Shown: positions 1-6,650 of the stretch, one piece after another | Layout: every line of letters begins with the position of its first letter | Position numbering within the stretch: position 1 is the first letter of the stretch | Assembly: GCA_025924495.1 (NCBI GenBank) | Contig: JAICIG010000272.1 | Span: 1 to 11,035 of the forward strand | Direction: 5' to 3' | Source: Pirellulales bacterium | GTDB lineage: Bacteria; Planctomycetota; Planctomycetia; Pirellulales; JAICIG01 | Length of the DNA: 11,035 bases | Translations under genes and position numbers: made by a program | Notes under the pieces: model-generated | Databases searched by the model: none | The model's input: the letters and a program-made list of their open reading frames with translations, nothing else | Told to the model about the DNA's origin: nothing

Positions 1-2
1 AG

Positions 3-1175
3 GAAGCGAGTCCGCATATCCTTGCCGAATTCGACGTCGGGACCGATGGCCGGCTGTTGCTTGTACCCGTTTGCGTGGCGGACAAAGAGTGCCAATTTGT
101 AGTCGACACCGGCGCCTCGTTGACGTTGCTGGACCAGTCGCTTCGCGGCAAGGTGACTTCGCCCGTCGACGCCGCCGAGTTGGACGCTGCCGCAGGCATC
201 GCCCCCGCGCAACTGTATGCCTGTCCGGAGCTGACCATTGGGTCAATTGCCGTGAAGCTACCAGGGCCGGTAGCCTGCTGTGATTTGCGGCCGATCCGAA
301 GCGCCACGGGCTTGCCTATCCAAGGAGTGCTGGGAATGGACTTCTTGAGATCGCAAATCGTTCAGATCGATTTCGATGCCGGCAAGCTCCGCTTTTTGAA
401 CGAGTCAAAGCAGTTGGGCCGGTACGGCGAGCCGCACGCTCTCGAGTGCGACGCCGGCAATCGTCCCTACCTGTGCTGCGGCCTTCCCGGCGTTCCTCGC
501 GAATGGTTTTTGCTGGATACCGGCGCCACGGACAAGACGCTGCGGGCCGCGGTCTTCGACCAACTCGCCGACCAGCGGCAGCTTGCAGTTGGAATGCAAT
601 CGACGGCGGCGACGGTATCCGGGGACGTCACGACCGCCACGGGCAAGTTGACACGCCTCCGCATCGGCTCGTTCATGCACGACGGAATGATCGTTGCTCG
701 AGATGCCCGCGTCAGTTCGCTCGGAATCGACTACCTCAACCGCTATTTGCTGACGCTCGATTTCCCTCGCCAGACGGCGTTTCTATCCCCGGGCAAGCGC
801 CACGAGTCGCCCGACGATCCGAGGATTATCGGCTTTACTCTGATGATTGAAGCAGGCCAGGTGCTCGTGAAATCGGTTACGCCGGGCGGCCCCGCGGCAA
901 TGGCGGGGGTTGAAGCCGGCGATATCATTCTGCTGGCGGGTCGGCGGCCCGTGTGCGGCGGTGACCTGTTTGAAGTCAGACGAGCGCTGACCGCCGGAGA
1001 TTGGCCCTCAATCGAGCTTTGCTTGAACCGCAAGGGGCGGATCTTGAACGTCATCGTGACCCCGCAGGACCGCTTTGCAGTGACAGATGAAGGCGCTTTG
1101 CGCCCCGCGCCCGACGGAGCGAACGAGCTGAAATCCGGTTCAAGCCCGTCTCCCGTCCCAATCCGGCTTCCTTGA
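3..1175 (+). CDS. Two-lobed retropepsin-like aspartyl protease with C-terminal PDZ domain (5' partial)
   Basis: The reading frame is open from base 3, and the codons before the TTG at 57 still read like the first strand of an aspartyl-protease fold, so the true start lies upstream of the window. Counting the codon at base 3 as residue 1, there are two catalytic-type motifs: DTGAS with Asp35 (bases 105-107) and DTGAT with Asp172 (bases 516-518). Each is followed about 75 or 70 residues later by a matching Gly-x-Asp strand motif (VLGMDFL near 109-115; LGIDYL near 240-245). The protein is therefore an internal duplication of the Asp_protease_2/retropepsin unit and could form one active site within a single chain. 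A PDZ domain follows (about 277-363, with GGPAAMAGVEAGDIILL), then a Pro/Ser-rich tail. Known family members are peptidases; the substrate is unknown. Export cannot be judged because the N-terminus is missing. It lies about 90 bases before phoU on the same strand, but a functional link is not evident. Confidence 0.85.
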   Translation, partial: EASPHILAEFDVGTDGRLLLVPVCVADKECQFVVDTGASLTLLDQSLRGKVTSPVDAAELDAAAGIAPAQLYACPELTIGSIAVKLPGPVACCDLRPIRSATGLPIQGVLGMDFLRSQIVQIDFDAGKLRFLNESKQLGRYGEPHALECDAGNRPYLCCGLPGVPREWFLLDTGATDKTLRAAVFDQLADQRQLAVGMQSTAATVSGDVTTATGKLTRLRIGSFMHDGMIVARDARVSSLGIDYLNRYLLTLDFPRQTAFLSPGKRHESPDDPRIIGFTLMIEAGQVLVKSVTPGGPAAMAGVEAGDIILLAGRRPVCGGDLFEVRRALTAGDWPSIELCLNRKGRILNVIVTPQDRFAVTDEGALRPAPDGANELKSGSSPSPVPIRLP

Positions 1176-1215
1176 GCGGGCTTCCGGCCCTGGCAACCTG
1201 ACTCATCCCTGTGGC

Positions 1216-1245
1216 CGAACGACTGTCTCCTGCGCAGTCGGTTCG
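1216..1245 (+). promoter_or_regulatory. Imperfect hairpin just before the phoU ribosome binding site
   Basis: Bases 1216-1225 (CGAACGACTG) pair with 1235-1245 (CAGTCGGTTCG), giving ten pairs with one bulged base and a nine-base loop. The structure ends five bases before the AGGAGG site of phoU. It could act as a 5'-leader element affecting phoU translation or as a weak attenuator for the upstream gene. It lacks a T-run, so a simple intrinsic terminator is unlikely. A role is inferred from position only. Confidence 0.35.
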
Positions 1246-1249
1246 TCAC

Positions 1250-1255
1250 AGGAGG
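1250..1255 (+). promoter_or_regulatory. Ribosome binding site that sets the phoU start
   Basis: A full AGGAGG lies nine bases before the ATG at 1265. It abuts another in-frame ATG at 1256 with no spacer and lies inside the longer reading frame that opens with GTG at 1211. Normal spacing favours 1265 as the start. Confidence 0.7.
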
Positions 1256-1264
1256 ATGGCGCGA

Positions 1265-1924
1265 ATGGCAAAACACGTACTGCGACAGATTGAGCTGCTG
1301 AAAGAGAGAATCCTTTCGGTGGGCGCGCTTGTAGAAGCCGCAATCTCCGAGGCGGTAAGTGCGTTTTCCACGGGGGACGCGTCGGCGGCGCGGAGGGTCG
1401 TCGAGCGAGACAGTCAGATTGACCAGCTCGAGATCGAAGTCGAGGAGGAGTGCCTCAAAATCCTCACGCTCTACCAGCCCGCGGCGGGCGATCTGCGGTT
1501 CGTGATCGCGGTGCTGAAAATCAACAACGACCTGGAGCGCACCGGCGATCTGGCGGCCAACATCGCGAAGCGCGTGTTGTTTCTCGTCGAGAATCCGGCT
1601 CCTATTGTGGAGGTCGATTTCCGAGCGATGGCCGCCCGCGCCCAATCGATGATCAAAGACAGCCTGGAAGCCCTGGTGCAAGCCGATATCAACCTGGCCT
1701 ACGAGGTGCGCCGGAGCGACGACATTCTGGATGACATGCGTCGCCAGCTTCACCAGCGGATTCGGTCGGCCGTTCGGCGAATGCCTGAGCAGACCGAGCC
1801 GCTGCTCAAGCTGTATGCCGTCGCCAAGCACCTGGAGCGCATTGGCGATATGGCGACCAGCATCGCCGCGGACGTGATTTACATGGTCAACGGCGATATC
1901 GTCCGGCACCTCGGAGAAGAATGA
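1265..1924 (+). CDS. phoU: PhoU-family phosphate signalling regulator
   Basis: PhoU is a cytoplasmic all-helical protein that connects the Pst phosphate transporter with the PhoR sensor kinase and dampens phosphate uptake and Pho signalling. The 219-residue length fits the family. The two three-helix repeats are visible: the first contains DLRFVIAVLKINNDLERTGD (residues 76-95), the second HLERIGD (189-195). The E-x-x-x-D metal-binding motifs E91/D95 and E191/D195 are both kept. Some usual positions differ: the His after the motif Asp is Leu96 and Met196, and the common AEDV sequence after the second motif reads AADV (202-204 region). Whether this alters metal binding is unknown. The ATG at 1265 is chosen because of the well-spaced AGGAGG; the longer GTG start at 1211 would translate through a hairpin and adds an Arg-rich stretch not expected in PhoU. 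It converges on a phosphate-selective porin, which supports a phosphate role. No pst genes are in view. Confidence 0.92.
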   Translation: MAKHVLRQIELLKERILSVGALVEAAISEAVSAFSTGDASAARRVVERDSQIDQLEIEVEEECLKILTLYQPAAGDLRFVIAVLKINNDLERTGDLAANIAKRVLFLVENPAPIVEVDFRAMAARAQSMIKDSLEALVQADINLAYEVRRSDDILDDMRRQLHQRIRSAVRRMPEQTEPLLKLYAVAKHLERIGDMATSIAADVIYMVNGDIVRHLGEE

Positions 1925-1937
1925 ATCTCCGCGGTGC
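1906..1937. terminator. Hairpin shared by the convergent phoU and porin genes (possible bidirectional terminator)
   Basis: Bases 1906-1917 pair with 1926-1937 (GCACC-T-CGGAGA with TCTCCG-C-GGTGC), eleven pairs with one T/C mismatch and an eight-base loop. The loop contains the phoU stop codon, and the right arm fills most of the 17-base gap before the porin stop codon. The position between two convergent genes fits a two-way terminator, but neither side has a T-run, so it may instead protect the mRNA ends or work with Rho. Confidence 0.5.
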
Positions 1938-1941
1938 AGCG

Positions 1942-3459
1942 TTACCAAACGACCTGGGCGCGCGTTGCGAAGACGTCGGCGCCGCTCGGCTGGTTGTACC
2001 GGTTCAGAAAGGCATGAATATAGTTGACCATAATTCGGGCCTGAAAATTCAGATACCAATTCACTCCCAGCGTGACGTCGTTGAGGCGGCCGCCTTGGAC
2101 GTTCCCATCGCTCAGATTGATGGTCGAGAAGCGGGCCGCGATCTCCCATGCGCCGGGGCCCGTGGCGATGCCGCGATTCATGCGCACGCGGAAAAACTCG
2201 GAGTACGGCCTAGTCGCCACGTAAATCCCTTGGATTGGGTCGTAGACACGATTCTCGCCGGTCAGGAAGTAGCTGACGTATGCATAGGCGCCGTGCAGAA
2301 ACACGGTCGGCTGGCCGGGTTGGTCGACGAGCGTGCCATAGTACTCGGCCTGAAAAGAGAGCGGCCCTAGCACGGCAGACGTCTCGCACTGCAAAATCTG
2401 ATAGTCGTTCATCAAAAGATTGCCGGTGTTCACGAAATTGGGAATTACCGACTCGGCATCGTACTGCAATCGCACTTCCGGCGTTGACGAGAATTTTCTG
2501 GTTTGGTTTTGGACGCTTTGATAGGAATACGAGACTCCGAACTGCAGCAAATAGCGGCCGTTCGACGGCTTGTCGTGCCACGGCAGCCAGATAAGCCGGT
2601 CGGCCCAGGCTAGACGCGGCGCATCGCCGAATTGCTCGCCGAACAGATCGCTGTTCTGGCCGAAGATGCCGTTCCACCAATACCATTTGTCGTTCGCGGA
2701 GTGGTCGAACGCCATGATTCCCAGCCGTCGGGCTGGATTAAATGCCTGGGGCAAACCGCGTTCGATAAAAGTGATGTCGTTGCCGCTGGTGCTACGCTCG
2801 ATGCTGATCGGTTCGCGAAACTGACCGAGCCGGAACACGCCTAGCCAAGGCAAGTCGCGGATTTCAAAGTAGGCGTCGGTGATTCTGGGACGTTGATTCG
2901 ATTCATAGTTGGGCCGGGCGAAATCGACTTCGAATCGGTAGTAATAAATGTCGTGCCCTTCGCCTTGCACCCCGATGCGCACTCGGCGAAAATCGGTCCC
3001 GTTAGGAATATTGCCCAGTTGCTCGCGATTGGCGGCATCCTGGCTGAAGGTCACTGCGTCTGCCTGAATGCGCCCGAACAGGCGATGGCTGAAGCCCTTT
3101 GAGACACTTCGCTTTCGCGCGGCGCTCTCTGCCTCTAATCCTTGCAGTCGTCGGTCGAGTTGCTCTACGCTGATTTCTTCGCCTTCATTGACGTCTTCCT
3201 GCCAGTAGGCCAGCCGAGTTTTAGGTTGACTGGCGCTAGCCGGCTTGGCGGCAGGCCCACGGTTGACGAATTCGGCGAAGTGCAAGGAGGGACTTTCCGG
3301 TAGTCGCGAAGGCGAGGGAGCTGCGGGCGCCACATTCTCAGACGCCGAAGGGCTCTGGCCAGAATTCCGGGAGACGGGAAACCCGCCGTTGTCCTCGGCA
3401 GGGGCCACCGCCGGGCAGGCAATGGCGGCCGTAAGCGCAAGAAGAAATAGTCTTTTCAC
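1942..3459 (-). CDS. Outer-membrane phosphate-selective porin, OprO/OprP family
   Basis: The product is a 505-residue outer-membrane beta-barrel of the phosphate-selective porin O/P family (Pfam PF07396), which lets phosphate or polyphosphate cross the outer membrane. Starting at GTG 3459 it has a clean Sec signal peptide (residues 1-21, VKRLFLLALTAAIACPAVAPA), then a Pro/Ser/Ala-rich linker (about 25-85), a short charged coiled-coil segment (about 92-115, EEISVEQLDRRLQGLEAE), and the barrel from about 126 with family-like strands such as GRIQADAVTF, FRRVRIGVQG and LGVFRLGQFREP. The last residue is Trp after VV, the usual aromatic C-terminal signal for barrel assembly. The N-terminal coiled coil before the barrel is common in planctomycete porins and may contact the cell wall (inference). 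A start at 3525 is possible in frame but adds 22 residues before the signal peptide and would lie upstream of the predicted promoter. The substrate could also be another anion. Confidence 0.9.
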   Translation of the reverse strand: MKRLFLLALTAAIACPAVAPAEDNGGFPVSRNSGQSPSASENVAPAAPSPSRLPESPSLHFAEFVNRGPAAKPASASQPKTRLAYWQEDVNEGEEISVEQLDRRLQGLEAESAARKRSVSKGFSHRLFGRIQADAVTFSQDAANREQLGNIPNGTDFRRVRIGVQGEGHDIYYYRFEVDFARPNYESNQRPRITDAYFEIRDLPWLGVFRLGQFREPISIERSTSGNDITFIERGLPQAFNPARRLGIMAFDHSANDKWYWWNGIFGQNSDLFGEQFGDAPRLAWADRLIWLPWHDKPSNGRYLLQFGVSYSYQSVQNQTRKFSSTPEVRLQYDAESVIPNFVNTGNLLMNDYQILQCETSAVLGPLSFQAEYYGTLVDQPGQPTVFLHGAYAYVSYFLTGENRVYDPIQGIYVATRPYSEFFRVRMNRGIATGPGAWEIAARFSTINLSDGNVQGGRLNDVTLGVNWYLNFQARIMVNYIHAFLNRYNQPSGADVFATRAQVVW

Positions 3460-3464
3460 GCTTA

Positions 3465-3470
3465 CTCCAC
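3465..3470 (-). promoter_or_regulatory. Ribosome binding site that sets the porin GTG start
   Basis: On the minus strand GTGGAG is followed by five bases (TAAGC) and then the GTG at 3459. The GGAG core and its spacing, together with the signal peptide that begins directly at this codon, support GTG 3459 over the ATG at 3525. Confidence 0.6.
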
Positions 3471-3502
3471 GATGCGACCAACTCCATGCCGGCAGTCGGC
3501 GA

Positions 3503-3531
3503 ATAGTAGATTCGGGGCAGGTCATTCACAA
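3503..3531 (-). promoter_or_regulatory. Possible sigma-70-type promoter of the porin gene
   Basis: On the minus strand TTGTGA (3531-3526, four of six consensus bases) is followed by a 17-base spacer and TACTAT (3508-3503, four of six). Transcription would begin near 3496 and leave a leader of about 37 bases before GTG 3459. No clear Pho box overlaps the -35 region. Confidence 0.3.
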
Positions 3532-3901
3532 GGCAAGTTTTCGCCCGTTTCGCCGATCAGCCATGGATGGCGTGTCAAAATGTCGCACTGCATTTGGCCG
3601 GTTTTGGCGGGCCAATAGTTTGAACTCGGCAATTGCCGATTGCACCGTGGCCTGACTGATCCGCGGGCATATCGGCGTTATCCGCCGGCAATTAGGCGGT
3701 AACTCAGCGCCGGCGGGCAGAGCCTCGACTTCAGGCCGCTTCCGCCAATGGAGGAAAGACGCCTGCAACTTGTTCGCTGCGGCAAACCGAAGCTCAATCA
3801 CCAAATGTTGGTTCGATGGCCAACGGGCAAACTGAATGCGCGGCTCGCCGGTTATCGTGTGTTTAATATTGGCTAAGTGGCCAAGCCTAAACCTGTCGTG
3901 A
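3532..3901. other. Intergenic stretch with several small inverted repeats, no confident gene
   Basis: I see no convincing gene here. A minus-strand frame runs through it (3526-4038), but its translation is not protein-like in any way I recognise, and its upstream end lies antisense to the RND fragment. The stretch holds a six-pair stem TTGGCC/GGCCAA (3594-3599 with 3610-3615), a 14-base perfect palindrome TCGGCAATTGCCGA (3626-3639), a nine-pair stem with one bulge (3677-3686 with 3695-3703, GTTATCCGCC/GGCGGTAAC) and a five-pair stem GTTGG/CCAAC (3807-3811 with 3820-3824). A decayed mobile element or other gene remnant is possible. Confidence 0.5.
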
Positions 3902-4324
3902 TGCCCGCATCTGCGCGAAGCCATCGAAATGCGCGGCCGGCTAGAGCAGATCCAATCGTTGGCCGAGTTGCGACAGGCCGTCATTGAGGGCGCGGTCCAT
4001 CTTACCGAGGGCGTGGCGATTATTGCCATCTTTCCCATGGTCTTCGCAAATGGTGTCGGCGGTGAAATCCTAGCTCCTATGGCGCTGCCGGTACTCGGCG
4101 GCCTGCTAATCTCCGATGAAGTGGTCGATCTGTTTCTACGAGTTCGCTTCTATTGGGTGCGCCGTAATCGATGGCTGAAGTTGCAAGCACCAAGCTGGGA
4201 GCAAGTCGACGATTGCAGCTTGAAGCGCAACTCGCTGGGCCTCGCCGAAAGTCGGACGTTCGAGATGGGCGCAAGGCCGTTTGCTCCGGGCACCGTTCAC
4301 GGCTTGATTAGCTGGCCTTTTTGA
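3902..4324 (+). pseudogene. C-terminal fragment of a heavy-metal RND efflux pump (CzcA/CusA type)
   Basis: The frame opens after an in-frame TGA (3899-3901) and from about 3908 reads like the last part of an inner-membrane HME-RND transporter: HLREAIEMRGRLEQIQS, then LRQAVIEGAVH, then GGEILAPMALPVLGGLLISD and FYWVRRNRWLKL. In intact pumps this covers the end of a cytoplasmic loop and the last two membrane helices. The usual Arg-rich RxRPK stretch after EGAVH is missing: the sequence goes straight from VH to LTEGVAII, as if about six codons were deleted in frame. Nothing upstream encodes the other 900 or so residues, and no start site is evident. The final 45 residues after about base 4187 no longer resemble the family. 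It is best read as a dead remnant. An independent short protein starting at ATG 3929 cannot be excluded but has no ribosome site I can support. Confidence 0.65.
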
Positions 4325-4613
4325 TACGACGCATGACGACCAAGTTGCGGACAGAGGCGACGATGCCAAGCGCCATCATTATTACGCACAGGCTGGCGAC
4401 GATCCATCGCCCCCATGGCATGGCAAAATAATCAATCAGTATTGCGAAACCGAGAAACAATGGCGGAAAGACGAGCAGCTCAGGCATGAAGCTGAATCCA
4501 GCATCCTTGGGACGAGTTTTTTCGGCAATTGCTGCTGCGACACCGATTGCACCGACAACCGGGTACGACAGCCAAGTTGCGGCGATGAGCAGAATGAGCA
4601 TCCAAAATGGCAT
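4308..4613 (-). CDS. Small membrane protein, unknown function
   Basis: The 101-residue product has three likely membrane helices (about 3-30, 44-64 and 69-89) and a basic C-terminal tail (RRIKKAS), which the positive-inside rule places in the cytoplasm. Between helices 1 and 2 is a short charged segment (EKTRPKDAG). I do not recognise the family. The regular alternation of hydrophobic segments and charged ends is what argues for a real gene, as does a promoter-like sequence at 4634-4662. There is no clear Shine-Dalgarno site before the ATG at 4613. The last bases overlap the opposite-strand end of the RND remnant. Confidence 0.55.
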   Translation of the reverse strand: MPFWMLILLIAATWLSYPVVGAIGVAAAIAEKTRPKDAGFSFMPELLVFPPLFLGFAILIDYFAMPWGRWIVASLCVIMMALGIVASVRNLVVMRRIKKAS

Positions 4614-4633
4614 TGAAGGTTTTCAGTTGACGA

Positions 4634-4662
4634 ATTATGCGGTGCTATCGGAACAATCTGAA
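4634..4662 (-). promoter_or_regulatory. Possible sigma-70-type promoter of the small membrane protein gene
   Basis: On the minus strand TTCAGA (4662-4657, four of six) is followed by a 17-base spacer and CATAAT (4639-4634, five of six), in a locally AT-rich stretch. The start site would be near 4627 with a leader of about 13 bases before ATG 4613. Confidence 0.35.
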
Positions 4663-5162
4663 TTCTCTGCAGTAATAACTAGATCGGCAAGTTTGGGTCG
4701 CAGGTGATTCTCTAGTGATGAACTGCGGCACCGTTCGGCCCAGCACGCTGGCCGAGGTTCGCGACGCGGCGCGGCATTCGAAGGTGAGCGTGACGTCGGC
4801 ATAGCCATTGCTTCTGCGAACACGACGATGTCGTCGGACCTTGGTCGCGCGGCGACCGCCCGGAGATTGCCGGCCGCGAAATGTTGCAGCGGTACAACCC
4901 GGACTTTTGACAGTCGGGATGTATTCGCTGTAGGCAAGAGCCGTCCTTCGGTGCGGGTGACAGCCGTTCCTTCCAGCGTCACGGTTCGGTTTCCTACGCC
5001 GGGCGCATCGACCTCCGCGCGCACGATTCGCACGTCTAACGGCACCCCGGCAACTGAAATTGGCTGGCGTTGCCTCAAAACAGGCGGCATAGCATCTGCC
5101 CACGCTCTGCTTTGACAGTCGGTCGTGCAGGGGCGGTGAGGATGCGGAGGCAAGCGACAGTG
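4663..5162. other. Stretch downstream of the ankyrin gene with no confident gene, possible frameshifted remnant
   Basis: Two overlapping minus-strand frames are open here. One (5153 down to 4635, TTG start) has a protein-like central part, including VAGVPLDVRIVRAEVDAPGV and VTLEGTAVTRTEG, then becomes rich in Arg/Pro/Ser. A neighbouring frame becomes protein-like further on, with GYADVTLTFECRAASRTSA and VLGRTVPQFI near 4810-4720. This pattern would fit a former gene broken by a frameshift near 4820-4850, but I cannot identify a family. A plus-strand frame at 4828-5115 looks like a shadow. No RNA gene or clear terminator for the ankyrin operon is visible. Confidence 0.25.
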
Positions 5163-6650
5163 TCAGCCGCCATAGTCCGGCCGGTTGTCCGCCTTCACTC
5201 GCGGAGGTCGCGGGACTCCGGCGGCCTGGAAGACGCGCTCGATGGCGGCGATCGTCTCGGGCGACGGCCGGAAATTGCCGGGACGATGCCCTTCCGCGAT
5301 CATCAGCGGCGTCCAACCCCATTTGTTTTTGCGGTTCCAGACTTGAATGTCGGCGCCGCGGTCGGCCAACAGCGCGACGAACCTGGGCAGGCTTTGGTAG
5401 GCGGCGCCGTGCATGGCGGTTTCGCCGTTATCGTCGACGGCGTTGATGTCGGCGCCCAGTTCCAACAGCAGTTTCACCGCATCGATGGCCTCGTCTTCGG
5501 TGGCCGCCGCTTCGTCTCCGTCGCCGAGCGCCCCGACGCCCGCGGCCGCCAGCATTGGCGTGCTATGGTCGGCGTTGGTCACTTTCGGGTCGGCCTTCAG
5601 TTCTAGTAAGAGCCGCATCAACGGCACATCCCCGCAGCGCGCGGCCAGCAGGAAGGGAGTCGAGCCGGTGGTGGTGAAGCGGCCCCGCCCCGATGCGCCC
5701 TTTTTCAATAGAGCATCGAGCTCCGCGCCGTGCTTTGCCAATTCCCGCACGAGGTCGAGGCTGCCTAGTTCTCCCGAGCCAAGCGGTGGCGGGTCGCCGT
5801 CGCCGCGAATGGGCTTGCGAACCCAAGTGATGGCGTGTAACGCCGCGTAACCGGCGGGCTGCGCGTTCGGGTCGGCGCCCAATACGAGCAAGGCCGCGGC
5901 AAGCTCAAAGTGTCCGTTCTCGACCGCCAACAGCAGCGGGCTGAAGGCTTTGCCGCCGCGCTCGGGCCGCAGGAGGTCGTTGACCTGGCAGCCGGCTTCG
6001 AGCAGCCGGAAGACTACCGCCGAACGCCCCTCCCGAACAGCGAAGAAGAGTGGGGTGAATCCGGAGGCCAGCGGAGTTCGGAAGTCGGCGCCGGCCTCAA
6101 GCAGCGCATCGACGACCCCGACGTGCCCCTCGGCCGCGGCCCACATCAGCGCGGTTTGTCCCCTATCTTCGCGAGCGTCGACGTCGGCGCCTCGCGCGAG
6201 GAGCGTCTTGACCGGCCCCAGGCGTCCGGTGCGAGAGGCAGTCATCAGCGCGGTTTCTCCTCCGGCAAGCGCCGTGTTGGCGTCCGCGCCGGCGTCGAGC
6301 AGCAATTCGACCAACTCGGCGTTGCCATTCGTTGCGGCCAGCGAAAGCGGCGTTACGCCGTAGCGGTTCGCCGCCTTCGCGTCGGCGCCTGCGGCGAGTA
6401 ATCGTTTCGCCAACTGCAAGTCGTCGTGGTAAGCGGCCCAATGCAGCGCGGTCATGCCGTCGGCCTGCGGCGCGTTGACATCGGCACGCTCGTCGAGCAG
6501 CCGGCGTACCGCCGCGCTGCTGGCGCTTTCGGCGGCGTCTGCCAGCGGCGCCTCGGCCGCGCGCACCGCACGGACGAGGAGCGACACGGCGATGCCGCCG
6601 AGCATGGCAAATCGTATCGGCTTCATGGCGAATCGTAGCGCAGAGTTCAT
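5163..6650 (-). CDS. Exported ankyrin-repeat protein, last gene of the three-gene operon
   Basis: The 495-residue product begins with a signal-peptide-like segment (residues 1-32; basic start, then MLGGIAVSLLV, cleavage perhaps after Ala31) and is otherwise almost entirely ankyrin repeats, about twelve from residue 35 to 479. Typical units read DGMTALHWAAYHDDLQLAKR (65-84), GETALMTASRTGRLGPVKTL (131-150) and GQTALMWAAAEGHVGVVDAL (164-183), each ending in LL-x-x-GAD. Repeat units near 268-328 and 362-408 carry longer inserts containing GDGD (283-286 and 376-379 region). Ankyrin repeats bind protein partners, so a periplasmic scaffold or regulator of its operon partners is likely (inference). 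The ATG at 6650 overlaps the stop of the DUF1552 gene as ATGA, which supports this start; Met9 or Met16 would also leave a signal peptide. There is no enzymatic domain. Partner identity is unknown. Confidence 0.9.
   Translation of the reverse strand: MNSALRFAMKPIRFAMLGGIAVSLLVRAVRAAEAPLADAAESASSAAVRRLLDERADVNAPQADGMTALHWAAYHDDLQLAKRLLAAGADAKAANRYGVTPLSLAATNGNAELVELLLDAGADANTALAGGETALMTASRTGRLGPVKTLLARGADVDAREDRGQTALMWAAAEGHVGVVDALLEAGADFRTPLASGFTPLFFAVREGRSAVVFRLLEAGCQVNDLLRPERGGKAFSPLLLAVENGHFELAAALLVLGADPNAQPAGYAALHAITWVRKPIRGDGDPPPLGSGELGSLDLVRELAKHGAELDALLKKGASGRGRFTTTGSTPFLLAARCGDVPLMRLLLELKADPKVTNADHSTPMLAAAGVGALGDGDEAAATEDEAIDAVKLLLELGADINAVDDNGETAMHGAAYQSLPRFVALLADRGADIQVWNRKNKWGWTPLMIAEGHRPGNFRPSPETIAAIERVFQAAGVPRPPRVKADNRPDYGG

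Noticed and set aside
743..2149. Long minus-strand open frame of 468 codons
   Set aside because: It lies antisense to the protease, phoU and the porin end, all of which have recognisable domains; its translation is Arg/His/Pro-rich with no motif, a usual shadow in GC-rich coding DNA.
3571..3590. TGTCAAAATGTCGCA as a possible Pho box upstream of the porin
   Set aside because: The half-sites are 8 bases apart, not the 11 expected of a Pho box, match poorly, and do not overlap the predicted -35 region.
3526..4038. Minus-strand open frame of 170 codons
   Set aside because: Partly antisense to the RND fragment, no ribosome site or recognisable domain, and it crosses the palindrome-rich region.
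4906..4936. TTGACA followed by TAGGCA as a plus-strand promoter
   Set aside because: The -10 match is poor and there is no plus-strand gene downstream.
4906..5122. Direct repeat of TTTGACAGTCGG at 4906-4917 and 5111-5122
   Set aside because: A 12-base repeat is expected a few times by chance in 11 kb; no inverted ends or element structure go with it.
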